Positions 51,624 to 60,451 of a stretch of 64,000 nt of DNA are shown piece by piece. Position 1 is the stretch's first letter. Each line of letters starts with the position of its first letter. The notes beneath the pieces are model-generated. The model did not search any database. It saw only the letters and a program-made list of their open reading frames with translations, and was not told the origin of the DNA. Source of the DNA: Streptomyces sp. ISL-66 (lineage in GTDB: Bacteria > Actinomycetota > Actinomycetes > Streptomycetales > Streptomycetaceae); the NCBI RefSeq assembly GCF_018614135.1, contig NZ_JAGGOW010000102.1, positions 26,722 through 90,721 of the forward strand, given 5' to 3'. Made by a program: the position numbers and the translations under genes.

Positions 51624-54600
51624 TCACCCCGCCGATCCGGGGCTGGTGTAGCCGAGGGATGTGAGGTCGGCGGCGCGGGTGCCGGCGGGCTGGAGGTCCG
51701 CGTAGGGGTGGAGGCGTGCTCCGGCGGTGCCGTTGGTGAGGGTGCGTGCCGGGCCGTTCCGGTCCGGGGCCGGGGCGGAGCCGTTCTGGGCGGGGGTGGG
51801 GGCGGGGCCGGAGCGCCCGAGGAGGGTGAGGGCGGCTTCCGGGCCGTGGTCGCGGCGGGCGGCCGCGATCTCCTCCAGGTTCCAGACCATCTGGCCGACG
51901 ACGGTGCGGCGCGGGCCGCGGGCTTCGACGGTGCCGCGGACCAGGAGCAGCCCGGAGTGGAAGACGGTGTGGGCGCAGGCGTCGTGGCTGTCCTCGAAGA
52001 ACGCGATGTCGACGAGGCCCCGGCCGTCCTCCAGGGTCACGAAGATGACCCTCTTGCCCGAGGGGATCGGGGGCGTCTGCGTAGAGGCCCGGACGCCCGC
52101 GACGAGGACCTTCTGCCCCGGGCGCATCGCCGCGAGGTGGGCGGAGTCGGTGGCGCCGAGCTCGCGGAGCAGCCGGTGGTGGTGCTCCATCAGGTGGTGG
52201 GAGACGTCGATGGACAGGACGTCGATCTCGGCGTTGAGGGCCTCGCGGCTGGTCATCTCCGGCAGTCCCGAGGACTGGGCGGTGACGAGTTCGCCACCGA
52301 GGGCCAGCTGGCCGTCGACGGCGCGGGCCCGGGTGTGGCGGTGGAGTTCGGCGACCTGGAGCAGGAGGTCGCGGCGGGTGAGCGGTCCGCGCAGGGTGTC
52401 GAGGGCGCCGATCTGGATGAGGCGCTCGGCGATCGGCAGGGCGGAGTGGGCCCGTTCCCAGAAGTCCTGCAGCCCGTTGTACGGCTGCCCGGCCGCGATC
52501 CGCTCCACCTGCTCGCCGGAGATTCCCTTCACCGACGACAGCGAGAGGCGTACTGCCCACGCGCCGTCGGGCGCCCGCTCGACGCGGTGGTCGGGCGCGG
52601 AGCGGTTGATGTCGACAGGCAGGACGGGGACACCGTGGCGTCGGGCGTCGGAGACGATCACCCGGGGCGGCCACATCCCGGGGTCGTGTTCGAGCAGTCC
52701 GGCGTAGAGGGCGGCCGGGTGGTGGGCCTTGAGCCAGGCGGACTGGAGTGCGGGGACGGCGAAGGCCACGGCGTGCGCGCGGCAGAACCCGTACGCGCCG
52801 AACGCCGCGATGATTCCCCAGACCTCGTCGAGGACCGTGCTGGTGTAGCCGCGGGCGCCCGCCTCCCGCCGGAACCACGCCTCCACCCGGGGCAGCCGGT
52901 CGGGGCCGGCGAGGGCGCGGCGGGCGATCTCGCCCAGTGCCCGGTCGCAGCCGGTCATCACCCTGAAGATCTCGATGATCTGCTCGTGCCAGATGGTCAC
53001 GCCGTAGGTGTCGGCGAGGACCGGCTCCAGGTCGGGGTGCGGGTAGTGGGGGGCGGCCCCGTGCCGGGCCGCGATGTAGAGGGCGGGCATGCCGCCGGCG
53101 ACCGGGCCCGGACGGAACAGGCTGATGTCGGCGATGACGTCCTGGACGCCGCGGGGCTGGAGGCGGCTCACGAGGTCCTGCTGGCCGGGGCTCTCCAGTT
53201 GGAACATGCCCACGGTCCGGGCCTTCCTTATGAGCTCGAACGCTTCGGGGTCGTCCAGCCGGACGTGGTCGGGGTGGTCGAGGTCGAGCTGGCGGCCGGT
53301 GGTACGGCGGATCTCGGCGACGGCGTGGGCCATCGCCGATTGCATCCGCACGCCCAGGACGTCCAGTTTCACCAGGCCCAGGGCTTCGACGTCGTGCTTG
53401 TCCGCCTGGACCATCGGGTACCGGCCGCCCGGGGTGGGCTGTACGGGCAGCCGGTCCAGCAGGGCGGCGTCGGAGATGACCACCCCGCACGGGTGCATGG
53501 CGTAGCCGCGCGGCAGGCCGTCCAGGCCCTCGGCGAGCTCCCACAGCGGACCGTACGAGTCGGCCTCGGCGGCGAGCTGCTTCAGCTCGGGGAGTTCGGC
53601 GAGGGCGCCGCGGATGTCGCAGGCCCGGATGTGCGGGAACGATTTGGCGACCGTGTCGACGGTCTGCGGGGGCATGCCGAGGGCGAGGCCGGTGTCGCGC
53701 AGGGCGTGCCGGGCCCGGTACGTCTCCGGCATCGAGGCGACGGCCACCCGCTCGGTGCCGAACCGTTCGATGATCCTGTCGTAGACCTCCAGTCGGCGGG
53801 CCGACTCCACGTCGAGGTCGATGTCGGGGAGCGAGGCCCTCCGGACACTGAGGAAGCGTTCGAACAACAGGTGGTGTTCGAGGGGGTTCGCCGTGGCGAT
53901 GAAGAGCGCGTGGTTGACCAGGCTGCCTGCGCCGGAGCCGCGGGCCGCGACCCGGATCCCCATGGCGCGGATGTCCGCGACCACCTGGGCGACCGCCAGG
54001 AAGTAGGACTCGAAGCCCAGCTTCCCGATGACGGAGAGCTCGTCCTCCAGCCGTTCGACCGCCTGCCGGTCCTGGTCCAGGCCCCGCGCGAACATCCCCT
54101 CCTCGCAGCGTCGGCGCAGCAGGGCAGAGGCGCCGTTGCGGCCGGGGGCGGCGCCCACCACCTCCGGTTCGGGGAAGCTGGAGCGCCCGAGCCGGCCGGG
54201 CTGCGCGATGCCGAGGTCGGCCGTCGGGTCGAGCACGCACTGCTCCGCCGTACGTACGGTCTCCGCGAGCAGCGCCGCCGCCCGGCGCGGGCCGGCTCCG
54301 GCGGCCTCGGCGATCCGCTCGGCGGCCGCCGCCATCGCGGCGGGCCCCTTCAGCCAGCGCTCGCCGGAGTCGAGGCGGCGGTGGTCGATCGGGCGCAGCA
54401 GGCGGGCGGAGTCCAGGACGTCGGCGAGGCGGTGCTGGGCGGGGTCGGCGTAGCGGACGGCGTTGGTGAGGACCGCGGGGACGCCGAGCCGGTCGGCGAG
54501 CCCGAGGGTGCGGGCGGCCAGGCGCAGCGAGCCGGGCCCGGTGCCGGAGAGCCCGTACCAGAGCACCTCCAGCCTCAGGCCGGGGCCGACGAGCTCGCGC

Positions 54601-55199
54601 CACGGGGCGAGGAGCCGTTCGGCCAGGTCGGTCCGGCCGGCCGCGAGGGCCCGTACGGGTTCGGAGACCGGGCCGAGCAGGACCATCAGGCCTTGGTCCG
54701 CGTACTGCCGCAGCACGGGCCAGGAGACGACCGGCGGCCCGCCGGCGGCGTCCGCATGGGCTGCGGAGACCATCCGGCACAGCCGTGCCCAGCCACCCGC
54801 GTCCCGCGCGAGCAGGGTGACCCGCAGGGCGGGCTCGACGACGTGCGCCCCGCCCCGCACCGGCGTCCGCACCGGCCGGGGGGTGCCGGGACGGGGGCGG
54901 GGGGTGGGGCTGGGGGTGGGGTCGAGGCCGGGGCGCGGGGAGGGGTCGGGACGGTGCTCGGCGGAGCCGAGGAGCCCGCCGAACGGAGCGACGGCCACGT
55001 CGACCCCGAAGACCGGGCGCACCCCGGCCCTCCCGGCGGCCTTCGCGAAGCGGACCGCGCCGGCGACGGTGTCCCGGTCGGTGAGCGCGAGCGTGCCGAC
55101 ATCCCGCTCCACGGCCCGTTTCACCAGGTCAGAGGGGTGGGATGCGCCGTAACGAGCCGAGTACCCGCTCGCGACATGAAGGTGCACACCGGCACACAT
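51624..55199 (-). CDS. dnaE2: Error-prone DNA polymerase DnaE2
   Basis: The 1191-residue protein has a PHP domain (HLHVASGYSARYGASHPSDL, LALTDRDTVAGAVRFA), the alpha-subunit palm with SLPDIDLDVESARR, fingers (ISLFRPGPVAGGMP) and a C-terminal OB fold (PPIPSGKRVIFVTLEDGRGL). A Pro/Arg-rich insertion sits in the PHP domain. The ATG at 55199 has GGAGGTG eight bases upstream; GTG 55208 overlaps that site. With the adjacent ImuB-like protein it forms the mutagenic translesion pair known from mycobacteria. Confidence 0.93.
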   Translation of the reverse strand: MCAGVHLHVASGYSARYGASHPSDLVKRAVERDVGTLALTDRDTVAGAVRFAKAAGRAGVRPVFGVDVAVAPFGGLLGSAEHRPDPSPRPGLDPTPSPTPRPRPGTPRPVRTPVRGGAHVVEPALRVTLLARDAGGWARLCRMVSAAHADAAGGPPVVSWPVLRQYADQGLMVLLGPVSEPVRALAAGRTDLAERLLAPWRELVGPGLRLEVLWYGLSGTGPGSLRLAARTLGLADRLGVPAVLTNAVRYADPAQHRLADVLDSARLLRPIDHRRLDSGERWLKGPAAMAAAAERIAEAAGAGPRRAAALLAETVRTAEQCVLDPTADLGIAQPGRLGRSSFPEPEVVGAAPGRNGASALLRRRCEEGMFARGLDQDRQAVERLEDELSVIGKLGFESYFLAVAQVVADIRAMGIRVAARGSGAGSLVNHALFIATANPLEHHLLFERFLSVRRASLPDIDLDVESARRLEVYDRIIERFGTERVAVASMPETYRARHALRDTGLALGMPPQTVDTVAKSFPHIRACDIRGALAELPELKQLAAEADSYGPLWELAEGLDGLPRGYAMHPCGVVISDAALLDRLPVQPTPGGRYPMVQADKHDVEALGLVKLDVLGVRMQSAMAHAVAEIRRTTGRQLDLDHPDHVRLDDPEAFELIRKARTVGMFQLESPGQQDLVSRLQPRGVQDVIADISLFRPGPVAGGMPALYIAARHGAAPHYPHPDLEPVLADTYGVTIWHEQIIEIFRVMTGCDRALGEIARRALAGPDRLPRVEAWFRREAGARGYTSTVLDEVWGIIAAFGAYGFCRAHAVAFAVPALQSAWLKAHHPAALYAGLLEHDPGMWPPRVIVSDARRHGVPVLPVDINRSAPDHRVERAPDGAWAVRLSLSSVKGISGEQVERIAAGQPYNGLQDFWERAHSALPIAERLIQIGALDTLRGPLTRRDLLLQVAELHRHTRARAVDGQLALGGELVTAQSSGLPEMTSREALNAEIDVLSIDVSHHLMEHHHRLLRELGATDSAHLAAMRPGQKVLVAGVRASTQTPPIPSGKRVIFVTLEDGRGLVDIAFFEDSHDACAHTVFHSGLLLVRGTVEARGPRRTVVGQMVWNLEEIAAARRDHGPEAALTLLGRSGPAPTPAQNGSAPAPDRNGPARTLTNGTAGARLHPYADLQPAGTRAADLTSLGYTSPGSAG

Positions 55200-55263
55200 G
55201 AGTCCCACCTCCGATCACCCGGCCGCCCCTTTCCAGCCACCCTGACCAGATTCACCCAGCATA

Positions 55264-55281
55264 TCGAACATAAATCGAACA
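55264..55281 (-). promoter_or_regulatory. Damage-box-like half-sites upstream of dnaE2
   Basis: TCGAACA occurs twice (55264-55270, 55275-55281) as a direct repeat with TAAA between. The actinobacterial LexA box is an inverted TCGAAC-N4-GTTCGA, so only half-sites are present. Sixty-five bp separate it from the start. Confidence 0.35.
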
Positions 55282-55329
55282 ATGCGAGCGCGATTCTCCG
55301 CCCCCTCGGGGTCCCGCTGCGACTGTGAC

Positions 55330-55387
55330 TGAGCGCGATAGTTGGCGCTTGAGCACGCTAGTTGGCGGCTGAGCGCGATGGTTGGCA
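55330..55387. repeat. Left array of 20-bp repeats
   Basis: Three units of TGAGCGCnnnAGTTGGCG type begin at 55330, 55350 and 55370, each after exactly 20 bases. A second array of the same consensus and orientation lies at 56676. Confidence 0.85.
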
Positions 55388-55507
55388 CACACGATGAGAC
55401 TGGGTCGCCCTGAGCAGGGTGTCTCCGAATTCTCGGCGGTTCGTGGGTGGGTCGGCAGGTGCCCTAGACACTCTCCAGCCGGCCCCTGGGGCGCGGCCGG
55501 GGGAGGC

Positions 55508-56575
55508 ATGATCGAATCTCTGGGGATTCGATGGTGGGGGTGTGGTGTGGAGGACTGGCGGACCGATCCGACGTTTGCGATGTGCCGTGCGCTGCTGGAC
55601 GGAGCGGATCTGGCCTCGTTCATGGGAGGAGCGTTCGATGTGCGGGCGGTCGTGGCCGGCATCGGGCCCGAATCCAAGCGCGGGTTCCTCCTCCGCGCTG
55701 TCCCGTGGGGGAACTTTCCCCACGGCAACGATGCCCGGGATGCCGTTCACCTGCTGCACGCAGGCGACGACCCCGCCCGCCGCGCGACGGGCCTGCTGGG
55801 CGGCCTGTGTGCCAACGACAGCCGAGCCGCCGCCGCCCTCGCCGTACCGTTCCTGATCTCCATCGCCACCGAGAGCCACCACCCACACCGTGCCGACGCC
55901 CTCGGCGTACTCTCCGCCCCGGCCCGCGCCCGGCACTTCGGCGTCGCCTCCCGCGACGAATTGCTTCTCCACCGCACCGACCCACGGCGCCACGCACCCG
56001 ACGACTACGACGACTACGGCGTCGAGGTGACCGGCTACCCGGCAGGTTGGTCGGTGGCCGCCGCCCGAGCCGCGATCACTACAGGAGCGCCCGTACTCCT
56101 GCCCCTTCTCAACGACCCCGACCCCACCATCCGCATCGACGCCGCCTACGCGCTGGCCACCGCCGCCGACCCCGATCACAGGGTCCGGTCCACCTTCGCC
56201 ACCAGGCTCGCCACGGAGCGGGAGCCCATGGTCCGCGCCGCTCTACTCCTCGCCGCCGCCGAGACCACCCGAGCCGACGTACACCCGCCGACCGGCTCGT
56301 GGATCCGCGAGCGGTGGCAAGACCGGGCCCAGGCCCCCGAAGCCCGCCTGGCCGCAGCGATCGGCTGGCTCTGCCTCACCGACGAACCCGCCCCCGAGGA
56401 CCTCCGCAACATTTTTGACGTCCTCGCCACTCACGAACGCGCCCACGCCATGGAGGCCCTGCCGTGGATGACCGCCGCCGGATCCGGAGAACCGGGACTC
56501 CTTCGCTGCGTTCGCCGCATGCTCCACCCCGAACAGCCCGAACCGGACGATGACCCCTGGGCCGGCCTGTTCTGA
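55508..56575 (+). CDS. HEAT-repeat-like protein
   Basis: The 355-residue protein has alpha-helical pairs such as GAPVLLPLLNDPDPTIRIDA followed by AYALATAADPD, and EPMVRAALLLAAAETTRADV, typical of HEAT repeats. The start part contains DDYDDYGVEVTGYPAGW. ATG 55508 has GGGGGAGG upstream; GTG 55547 is an alternative. The gene is framed by two arrays of direct 20-bp repeats. Scaffold or protein-binding role likely; target unknown. Confidence 0.75.
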   Translation: MIESLGIRWWGCGVEDWRTDPTFAMCRALLDGADLASFMGGAFDVRAVVAGIGPESKRGFLLRAVPWGNFPHGNDARDAVHLLHAGDDPARRATGLLGGLCANDSRAAAALAVPFLISIATESHHPHRADALGVLSAPARARHFGVASRDELLLHRTDPRRHAPDDYDDYGVEVTGYPAGWSVAAARAAITTGAPVLLPLLNDPDPTIRIDAAYALATAADPDHRVRSTFATRLATEREPMVRAALLLAAAETTRADVHPPTGSWIRERWQDRAQAPEARLAAAIGWLCLTDEPAPEDLRNIFDVLATHERAHAMEALPWMTAAGSGEPGLLRCVRRMLHPEQPEPDDDPWAGLF

Positions 56576-56856
56576 GCAACGCGTGACCGGTCGCGGCCCT
56601 CGGTCATGCCGCCCGCGTTGTGCATCGAAGTTGTCCATCGGTGCCAGATAGCGTGCACGGTCACAGGATTGTGACTGAGCGCTTCACTTGGCGGATGAGC
56701 GCTTGAGTTGGCGGGGGTGAGCATGTGAGGTGGCGGGTCCGCTGATCGGAGGCGCCGCGGCGACTGCTGCACATGGGCAATGCCCGTGCAGCCAGTTCGC
56801 CACGGCGGTGTGAAACGACGCGGGCGGCAGCGTGCCACCGACTGCTGCCTCCCGTT
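56576..56856. other. Intergenic stretch with repeat array
   Basis: Holds the right array (56676-56735). No gene or terminator hairpin is convincing in the remaining sequence. Confidence 0.4.
56676..56735. repeat. Right array of 20-bp repeats
   Basis: Units begin at 56676, 56696 and 56718 (spacings 20 and 22), consensus TGAGCGCTTsAsTTGGCG. TGTGAC precedes both arrays. Orientation is the same as in the left array. Confidence 0.85.
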
Positions 56857-57328
56857 TCAGATCACGAGGACCGCGCAGGCCAGGGCTGCCGTGACCCATT
56901 GTTCCCAGGTGCGGTAGGTGCGTTGGTCCGCAGCCTGGCCTGCAGTAGTCAACAGGCGAAGGGCGGCAGCCAGGGCGAGGATGCTGGAAAGCGCCCAGGC
57001 CACCCAGGCCGGCCAACCGTGGTGGGCCAAGTCGTACAAGACAAAGGTAACGGCCGGCAGGAAGGCGATGGTGGCGGTCAGGGTGCTGCGGGTGAGGCGC
57101 TCACCCCAGACCAAAGGAGCCGTACGCCGTCCCGCCTGCCGGTCTCCGTCGATGTCGCGCAGGTCCTGGATGTGGATGGTGGCCATCACGCAGGCGGTGA
57201 GAGTAAGGATGATCCGCCAAGCTCCCGCCTCAAGTGGTGCGGCGATCTGCCAGCAGGCCGCCCAGCCGAGCATTGTTGAGGCGGCGGTGTAAAGGTTCTT
57301 GCTCAACGGGTGCCGGTCCACCCACTTA
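56857..57328 (-). pseudogene. UbiA-family prenyltransferase, C-terminal part (interrupted gene)
   Basis: This frame of about 155 residues reads VDRHPLSKNLYTAASTMLGW, then the second UbiA acidic motif IQDLRDIDGDRQAGRRTAPL and four more membrane helices. The N-terminal half lies at 63476-63912. Joining ...SDAR-T at one TTA duplication gives KWVDRHP in frame, so a single insertion split the gene. It might still be made from a GTG (MDRHPLSK) but lacks the first catalytic motif. Confidence 0.88.
57326..57328. repeat. Target-site duplication, left copy (TTA)
   Basis: TTA directly outside the left inverted repeat; matching TTA at 63476-63478. A 3-bp TNA duplication is usual for several IS5 subgroups. 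Confidence 0.8.
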
Positions 57329-57347
57329 CTGATCGTTTCAGAATGAG
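57329..57347 (+). repeat. Left 19-bp terminal inverted repeat
   Basis: CTGATCGTTTCAGAATGAG, identical in 18 of 19 bases to the reverse complement of 63457-63475. Confidence 0.88.
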
Positions 57348-57531
57348 TTCGGGGGGCTGGGCAGGGCGGTCCAGGCGGCCGACCTACCAGACCAGACCGC
57401 GGTGGCCCAGGCGGACGCGACGCCGAGCACTGCGGTCATCGCATATCCGCCGACAGCGACTGGCGCCGACAGGCAGGATCGTCTACGAGTGGATCGGAGA
57501 GACGCGTGCAGATGGCAGTTGGCCTCCATGG
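57348..57531. other. Sequence between element end and LtrA gene
   Basis: A minus-strand frame with GGYAMTAVLGVASAWATAVW ends at 57338 and looks like a fragment of a membrane protein, perhaps debris of captured DNA. No intact gene. Confidence 0.3.
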
Positions 57532-58692
57532 CTACTCGTCATCCTGCTCGACGCGCTGGCTGTGTGTGCCGGGCTGCATGTGGAAGTGGTCGGCTGTGGC
57601 GATGGCTGACAGGAGGAGGGCCATGGCGGCGGTTGTGGCCCAGCCGGCGAAGCTGGTGGCCCAGCCCAGGGGTACGGCGACGGCGGCTCCGATGAGGCGT
57701 TCGGTGGTGCGGCCGGTGCCGAGCAGGGCACGGTAGGCGGCGTGACCGAGGAGGAAGATCGCGGTACCGCAGCCGAGCCACCAGGAGTTGGTGTGGTGGT
57801 TGAAGTGGTGGACGGCGTCGGTAGTGCCGGCGGCGACGAGGACGATGCCGATGACCATGACGAGGTGGCCGAGGCCGAAGGGGTAGACGGCCAGGAGTTC
57901 GCGGCGGCGTTCGGGTGCGCCTTCCAGGGCGGTTGCGGCCCGGGTGTCGTCGCCGTCGAAGTAGATCCACCAGAGGCCGGCGGCGACGGCGATGCCTAGG
58001 ACGACGCCGAGAGCCAGCGTGGGGCCTACCGCGGCTCCTTGGGCGCCGATGCCGATGGCGATGATGGATTCGCCGAGCACGAGGATGACGATGAGTCCGT
58101 GCCGTTCGACGAAGTGGTGCGGTTCGATGACGAAGCCTCGGATGCCCCCAAGCATGGGCGAGAGGACGAAGAGGAGCAGGACTGCGGCGGCCCAGCACAG
58201 CCAGGTGAGGGTCTGGGGAAGGTAGGGGGCGATGAGGATGAGCACTCCGGCGCCGGCGTTGAAGGGCACGGTGCGGATGATGGCGGTTCTGGCGGATGCC
58301 CGGTCGGCGGTCAGGAATAGCAGGCAGTGGATGGCGACGGCGGCCAGGTAGGCGAGCGGGAAGGCCAGACCGTCGGTGTCGAAGGCGAAGGGCAGGTCGA
58401 GGCCCATGATGAAGAACGCCATCATGGCCAGTACCAGCAGGAGCCGGATGACGGTTGCGTCGGGGCGGACCGCGTTGGTGAGCCAGCTGAAGCCGAGGAA
58501 CATCCACCACACCACGGTTAGGGCCAGCAGGGCGTGCAGGAGGCCCTCCCAGCCGGGATGGGATTCGATGTGGTGGGTGACCTGGGTGATCACGAAGACG
58601 AAGACGAGGTCGAAGAACAGCTCGATCGTCGTCACCTGGCCGGTTGCCGCTCGGGTACGCAGCCTGAGTGGGCGAGATGTGCGCGGGCTCAT
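57532..58692 (-). CDS. Low-temperature-requirement-A-like membrane protein
   Basis: The 386-residue protein has 10-12 membrane segments and LtrA marks: TTIELFFDLVFVFVITQVTH near the start, PHHFVERHGLIVILVLGESI in the middle. LtrA of Listeria is needed for growth in the cold; the biochemical role is unknown. ATG 58692 was chosen as the family start. It is cargo of the insertion. The 195 bp to its right (58693-58887) hold nothing recognised. Confidence 0.87.
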   Translation of the reverse strand: MSPRTSRPLRLRTRAATGQVTTIELFFDLVFVFVITQVTHHIESHPGWEGLLHALLALTVVWWMFLGFSWLTNAVRPDATVIRLLLVLAMMAFFIMGLDLPFAFDTDGLAFPLAYLAAVAIHCLLFLTADRASARTAIIRTVPFNAGAGVLILIAPYLPQTLTWLCWAAAVLLLFVLSPMLGGIRGFVIEPHHFVERHGLIVILVLGESIIAIGIGAQGAAVGPTLALGVVLGIAVAAGLWWIYFDGDDTRAATALEGAPERRRELLAVYPFGLGHLVMVIGIVLVAAGTTDAVHHFNHHTNSWWLGCGTAIFLLGHAAYRALLGTGRTTERLIGAAVAVPLGWATSFAGWATTAAMALLLSAIATADHFHMQPGTHSQRVEQDDE

Positions 58693-58887
58693 CAGTGGTG
58701 GTCTCTTGTCCTTGGGATCGCTGCCCGGCCCGGGCCGGACGGAGTATGCACAGCTGCGGTGGAAATCTGGCTCGCGTGATTGTGGCGCACACGCGGTGCT
58801 TTTACCTGGAGCATCGCCCACGCAAGAAGAGGGGAGGGATCCCGGCCCACGGCCTCACAGGGAGGAGGCGGCTTACCGGATGCGTGG

Positions 58888-60324
58888 TCAGGCGTGGACG
58901 CCGACGATGGACTTGGTCTCCAGGTACTCGCCGATGCCGAAGTCGGCCCACTCGCGGCCGTTGCCGGACTGCTTGTAGCCGCCCCAGGACGTGTTGAAGT
59001 CGAAGTCAGCGTCGTTGATCAAGACGTAGCCGGTGCGCATCCGTTCGGCGACAGCGAGAGCCTGCTGCGGGTCGCCGCTTGTGACGTATCCGCACAGGCC
59101 GTAGGGGGAGTCGTTGGCGATGGTGATGGCGTCTTCGATGCTCTCGTAGGCGATCACGGACATGACCGGGCCGAAGATCTCCTCGCGGGCGATGGTCATG
59201 TCGTTGGTGACGTCGGCGAAGACGGTGGGTCTGACGAAGTGCCCGTCCTTGAGAGTGTCGGGCAGGTCGGGCTTGCCGGGGCCGCCGGTGACGAGTCGGG
59301 CGCCTTCCTCGATGCCTTTGCGGATGTATCCCTGGACGGTGTCCCACTGGCCGGCGGAGACGACCGGGCCCATGGAGGTGCCCTGCGAGTGCGGGTCACC
59401 GACCTTAAGCGCCTCGGCTGCCGGGGTGAGGGCGGCCAGGAATTCGTCCTGTCGTTCACGCGGAACCAGGGTGCGGGAGGCTGCGCCGCAGGTCTGTCCG
59501 CTGTTCAAGAGCGCGTACAGCACGGCGGTGTTCACGGCGGTGTCCAGGTCGGCGTCGGGGAGCACGATCTGTGGGGACTTGCCGCCGAGTTCGGTGACGA
59601 CCCGTTTGGCCGTGGGCGCCGCGGCGGTGAGCACGCCGACCGCGACCGGTCCGGAACCGGTGAAGGAGATCATGTCGACCTCCGGGTGCTGGTTCAGGGC
59701 ATCTCCGATGACCGAGCCGCGGCCCAGGACGAGGTTGAACACGCCGGCGGGAACCCCGGCCGCTTCCAGGATCTCCGCCAGCACGACGGCCGAGTACGGG
59801 GTCAGCTGAGCCGGTTTGAGCACGACGGTGCAGCCGGCGGCGAGCGCGGAGGCGACCTTCCCGGCGGGCTGGAGGGCGGGATAGTTCCACGGAGTGATCA
59901 GCGCGCACACGCCGATCGGCTCGCGCCGCACCCACGTGCTTCCGCGCTTTTCGACGAGGTCCAGGTTCCGCAGGGCCCGTGCGGCGTTGTGGAACTGGCT
60001 CTGGCCGGAGGGCACGTGCAAGCTGCGGGAGAGGTCCAGGGGGGAGCCCAGCTCCTCGGTGACGGCCTGAGCCATGTCCTCGGCACGGCGGGCGTATTCG
60101 GCGCCGATGGCTTCCAGGAGGTCCACTCGCTCGGCGGCAGTGGTGATGGAGAACGAGGCGAAAGCGTTCCTGGCGGCCGTGACCGCCCGGTCGACGTCGG
60201 TGGCACCGCCGAGGGCGGCCCGGCCGCTGGGCCGTCCGGTGGCGGGGTCGGTCAGCTCCAGGACGGCGGGCTCGGCCGGCGCCGTCCAGCTGCCGTCGAT
60301 GTACAGGTTGTGAAACTCACGCAT
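58888..60324 (-). CDS. Aldehyde dehydrogenase family protein
   Basis: The 478-residue enzyme has the full ALDH set: ITPWNYPALQ, VVLKPAQLTPYSA, FTGSGPVAVG, the general base in VVTELGGKSPQIVL, the nucleophile in LLNSGQTCGAASR and EEIFGPVMSVIAY. NAD-dependent oxidation of an aldehyde to the acid. It lies after an alcohol dehydrogenase gene in the same direction, separated by a hairpin, and probably takes its product. Confidence 0.92.
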   Translation of the reverse strand: MREFHNLYIDGSWTAPAEPAVLELTDPATGRPSGRAALGGATDVDRAVTAARNAFASFSITTAAERVDLLEAIGAEYARRAEDMAQAVTEELGSPLDLSRSLHVPSGQSQFHNAARALRNLDLVEKRGSTWVRREPIGVCALITPWNYPALQPAGKVASALAAGCTVVLKPAQLTPYSAVVLAEILEAAGVPAGVFNLVLGRGSVIGDALNQHPEVDMISFTGSGPVAVGVLTAAAPTAKRVVTELGGKSPQIVLPDADLDTAVNTAVLYALLNSGQTCGAASRTLVPRERQDEFLAALTPAAEALKVGDPHSQGTSMGPVVSAGQWDTVQGYIRKGIEEGARLVTGGPGKPDLPDTLKDGHFVRPTVFADVTNDMTIAREEIFGPVMSVIAYESIEDAITIANDSPYGLCGYVTSGDPQQALAVAERMRTGYVLINDADFDFNTSWGGYKQSGNGREWADFGIGEYLETKSIVGVHA

Positions 60325-60364
60325 GGCAGCCTGCCTTGCTCCGTTTGAGGGAAGGGGGCGGGAT

Positions 60365-60393
60365 GCCGGACGGCGGTGGGGCCGCCGTCCGGC
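60365..60393 (-). terminator. Hairpin between alcohol and aldehyde dehydrogenase genes
   Basis: GCCGGACGGCGG and CCGCCGTCCGGC form a perfect 12-bp stem with a TGGGG loop. It may lower read-through into the aldehyde dehydrogenase gene. Confidence 0.7.
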
Positions 60394-60451
60394 GAGTGGT
60401 CCGCGACGTGAGGAACATCGGACCACCCTGGGTTGCTGGTGGCGCTGCCGG

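Noticed and set aside
51619..54780. Extension of the ImuB-like frame through most of dnaE2
   Set aside because: The extension is Arg/Pro/Gly-rich shadow sequence over dnaE2; the real protein begins at the ATG at 51618.
55264..55281. Classical LexA (SOS) box before dnaE2
   Set aside because: The two TCGAACA elements are direct repeats and not the inverted TCGAAC-N4-GTTCGA.
51708..55328. Very long plus-strand frame opposite dnaE2
   Set aside because: It is the antisense shadow of dnaE2 in GC-rich DNA: low-complexity Gly/Arg/Val composition and no family motif.
55330..56735. Short regular repeats as a CRISPR array
   Set aside because: Units follow each other with only two bases between, without 25-40-bp spacers, and no cas genes are present.
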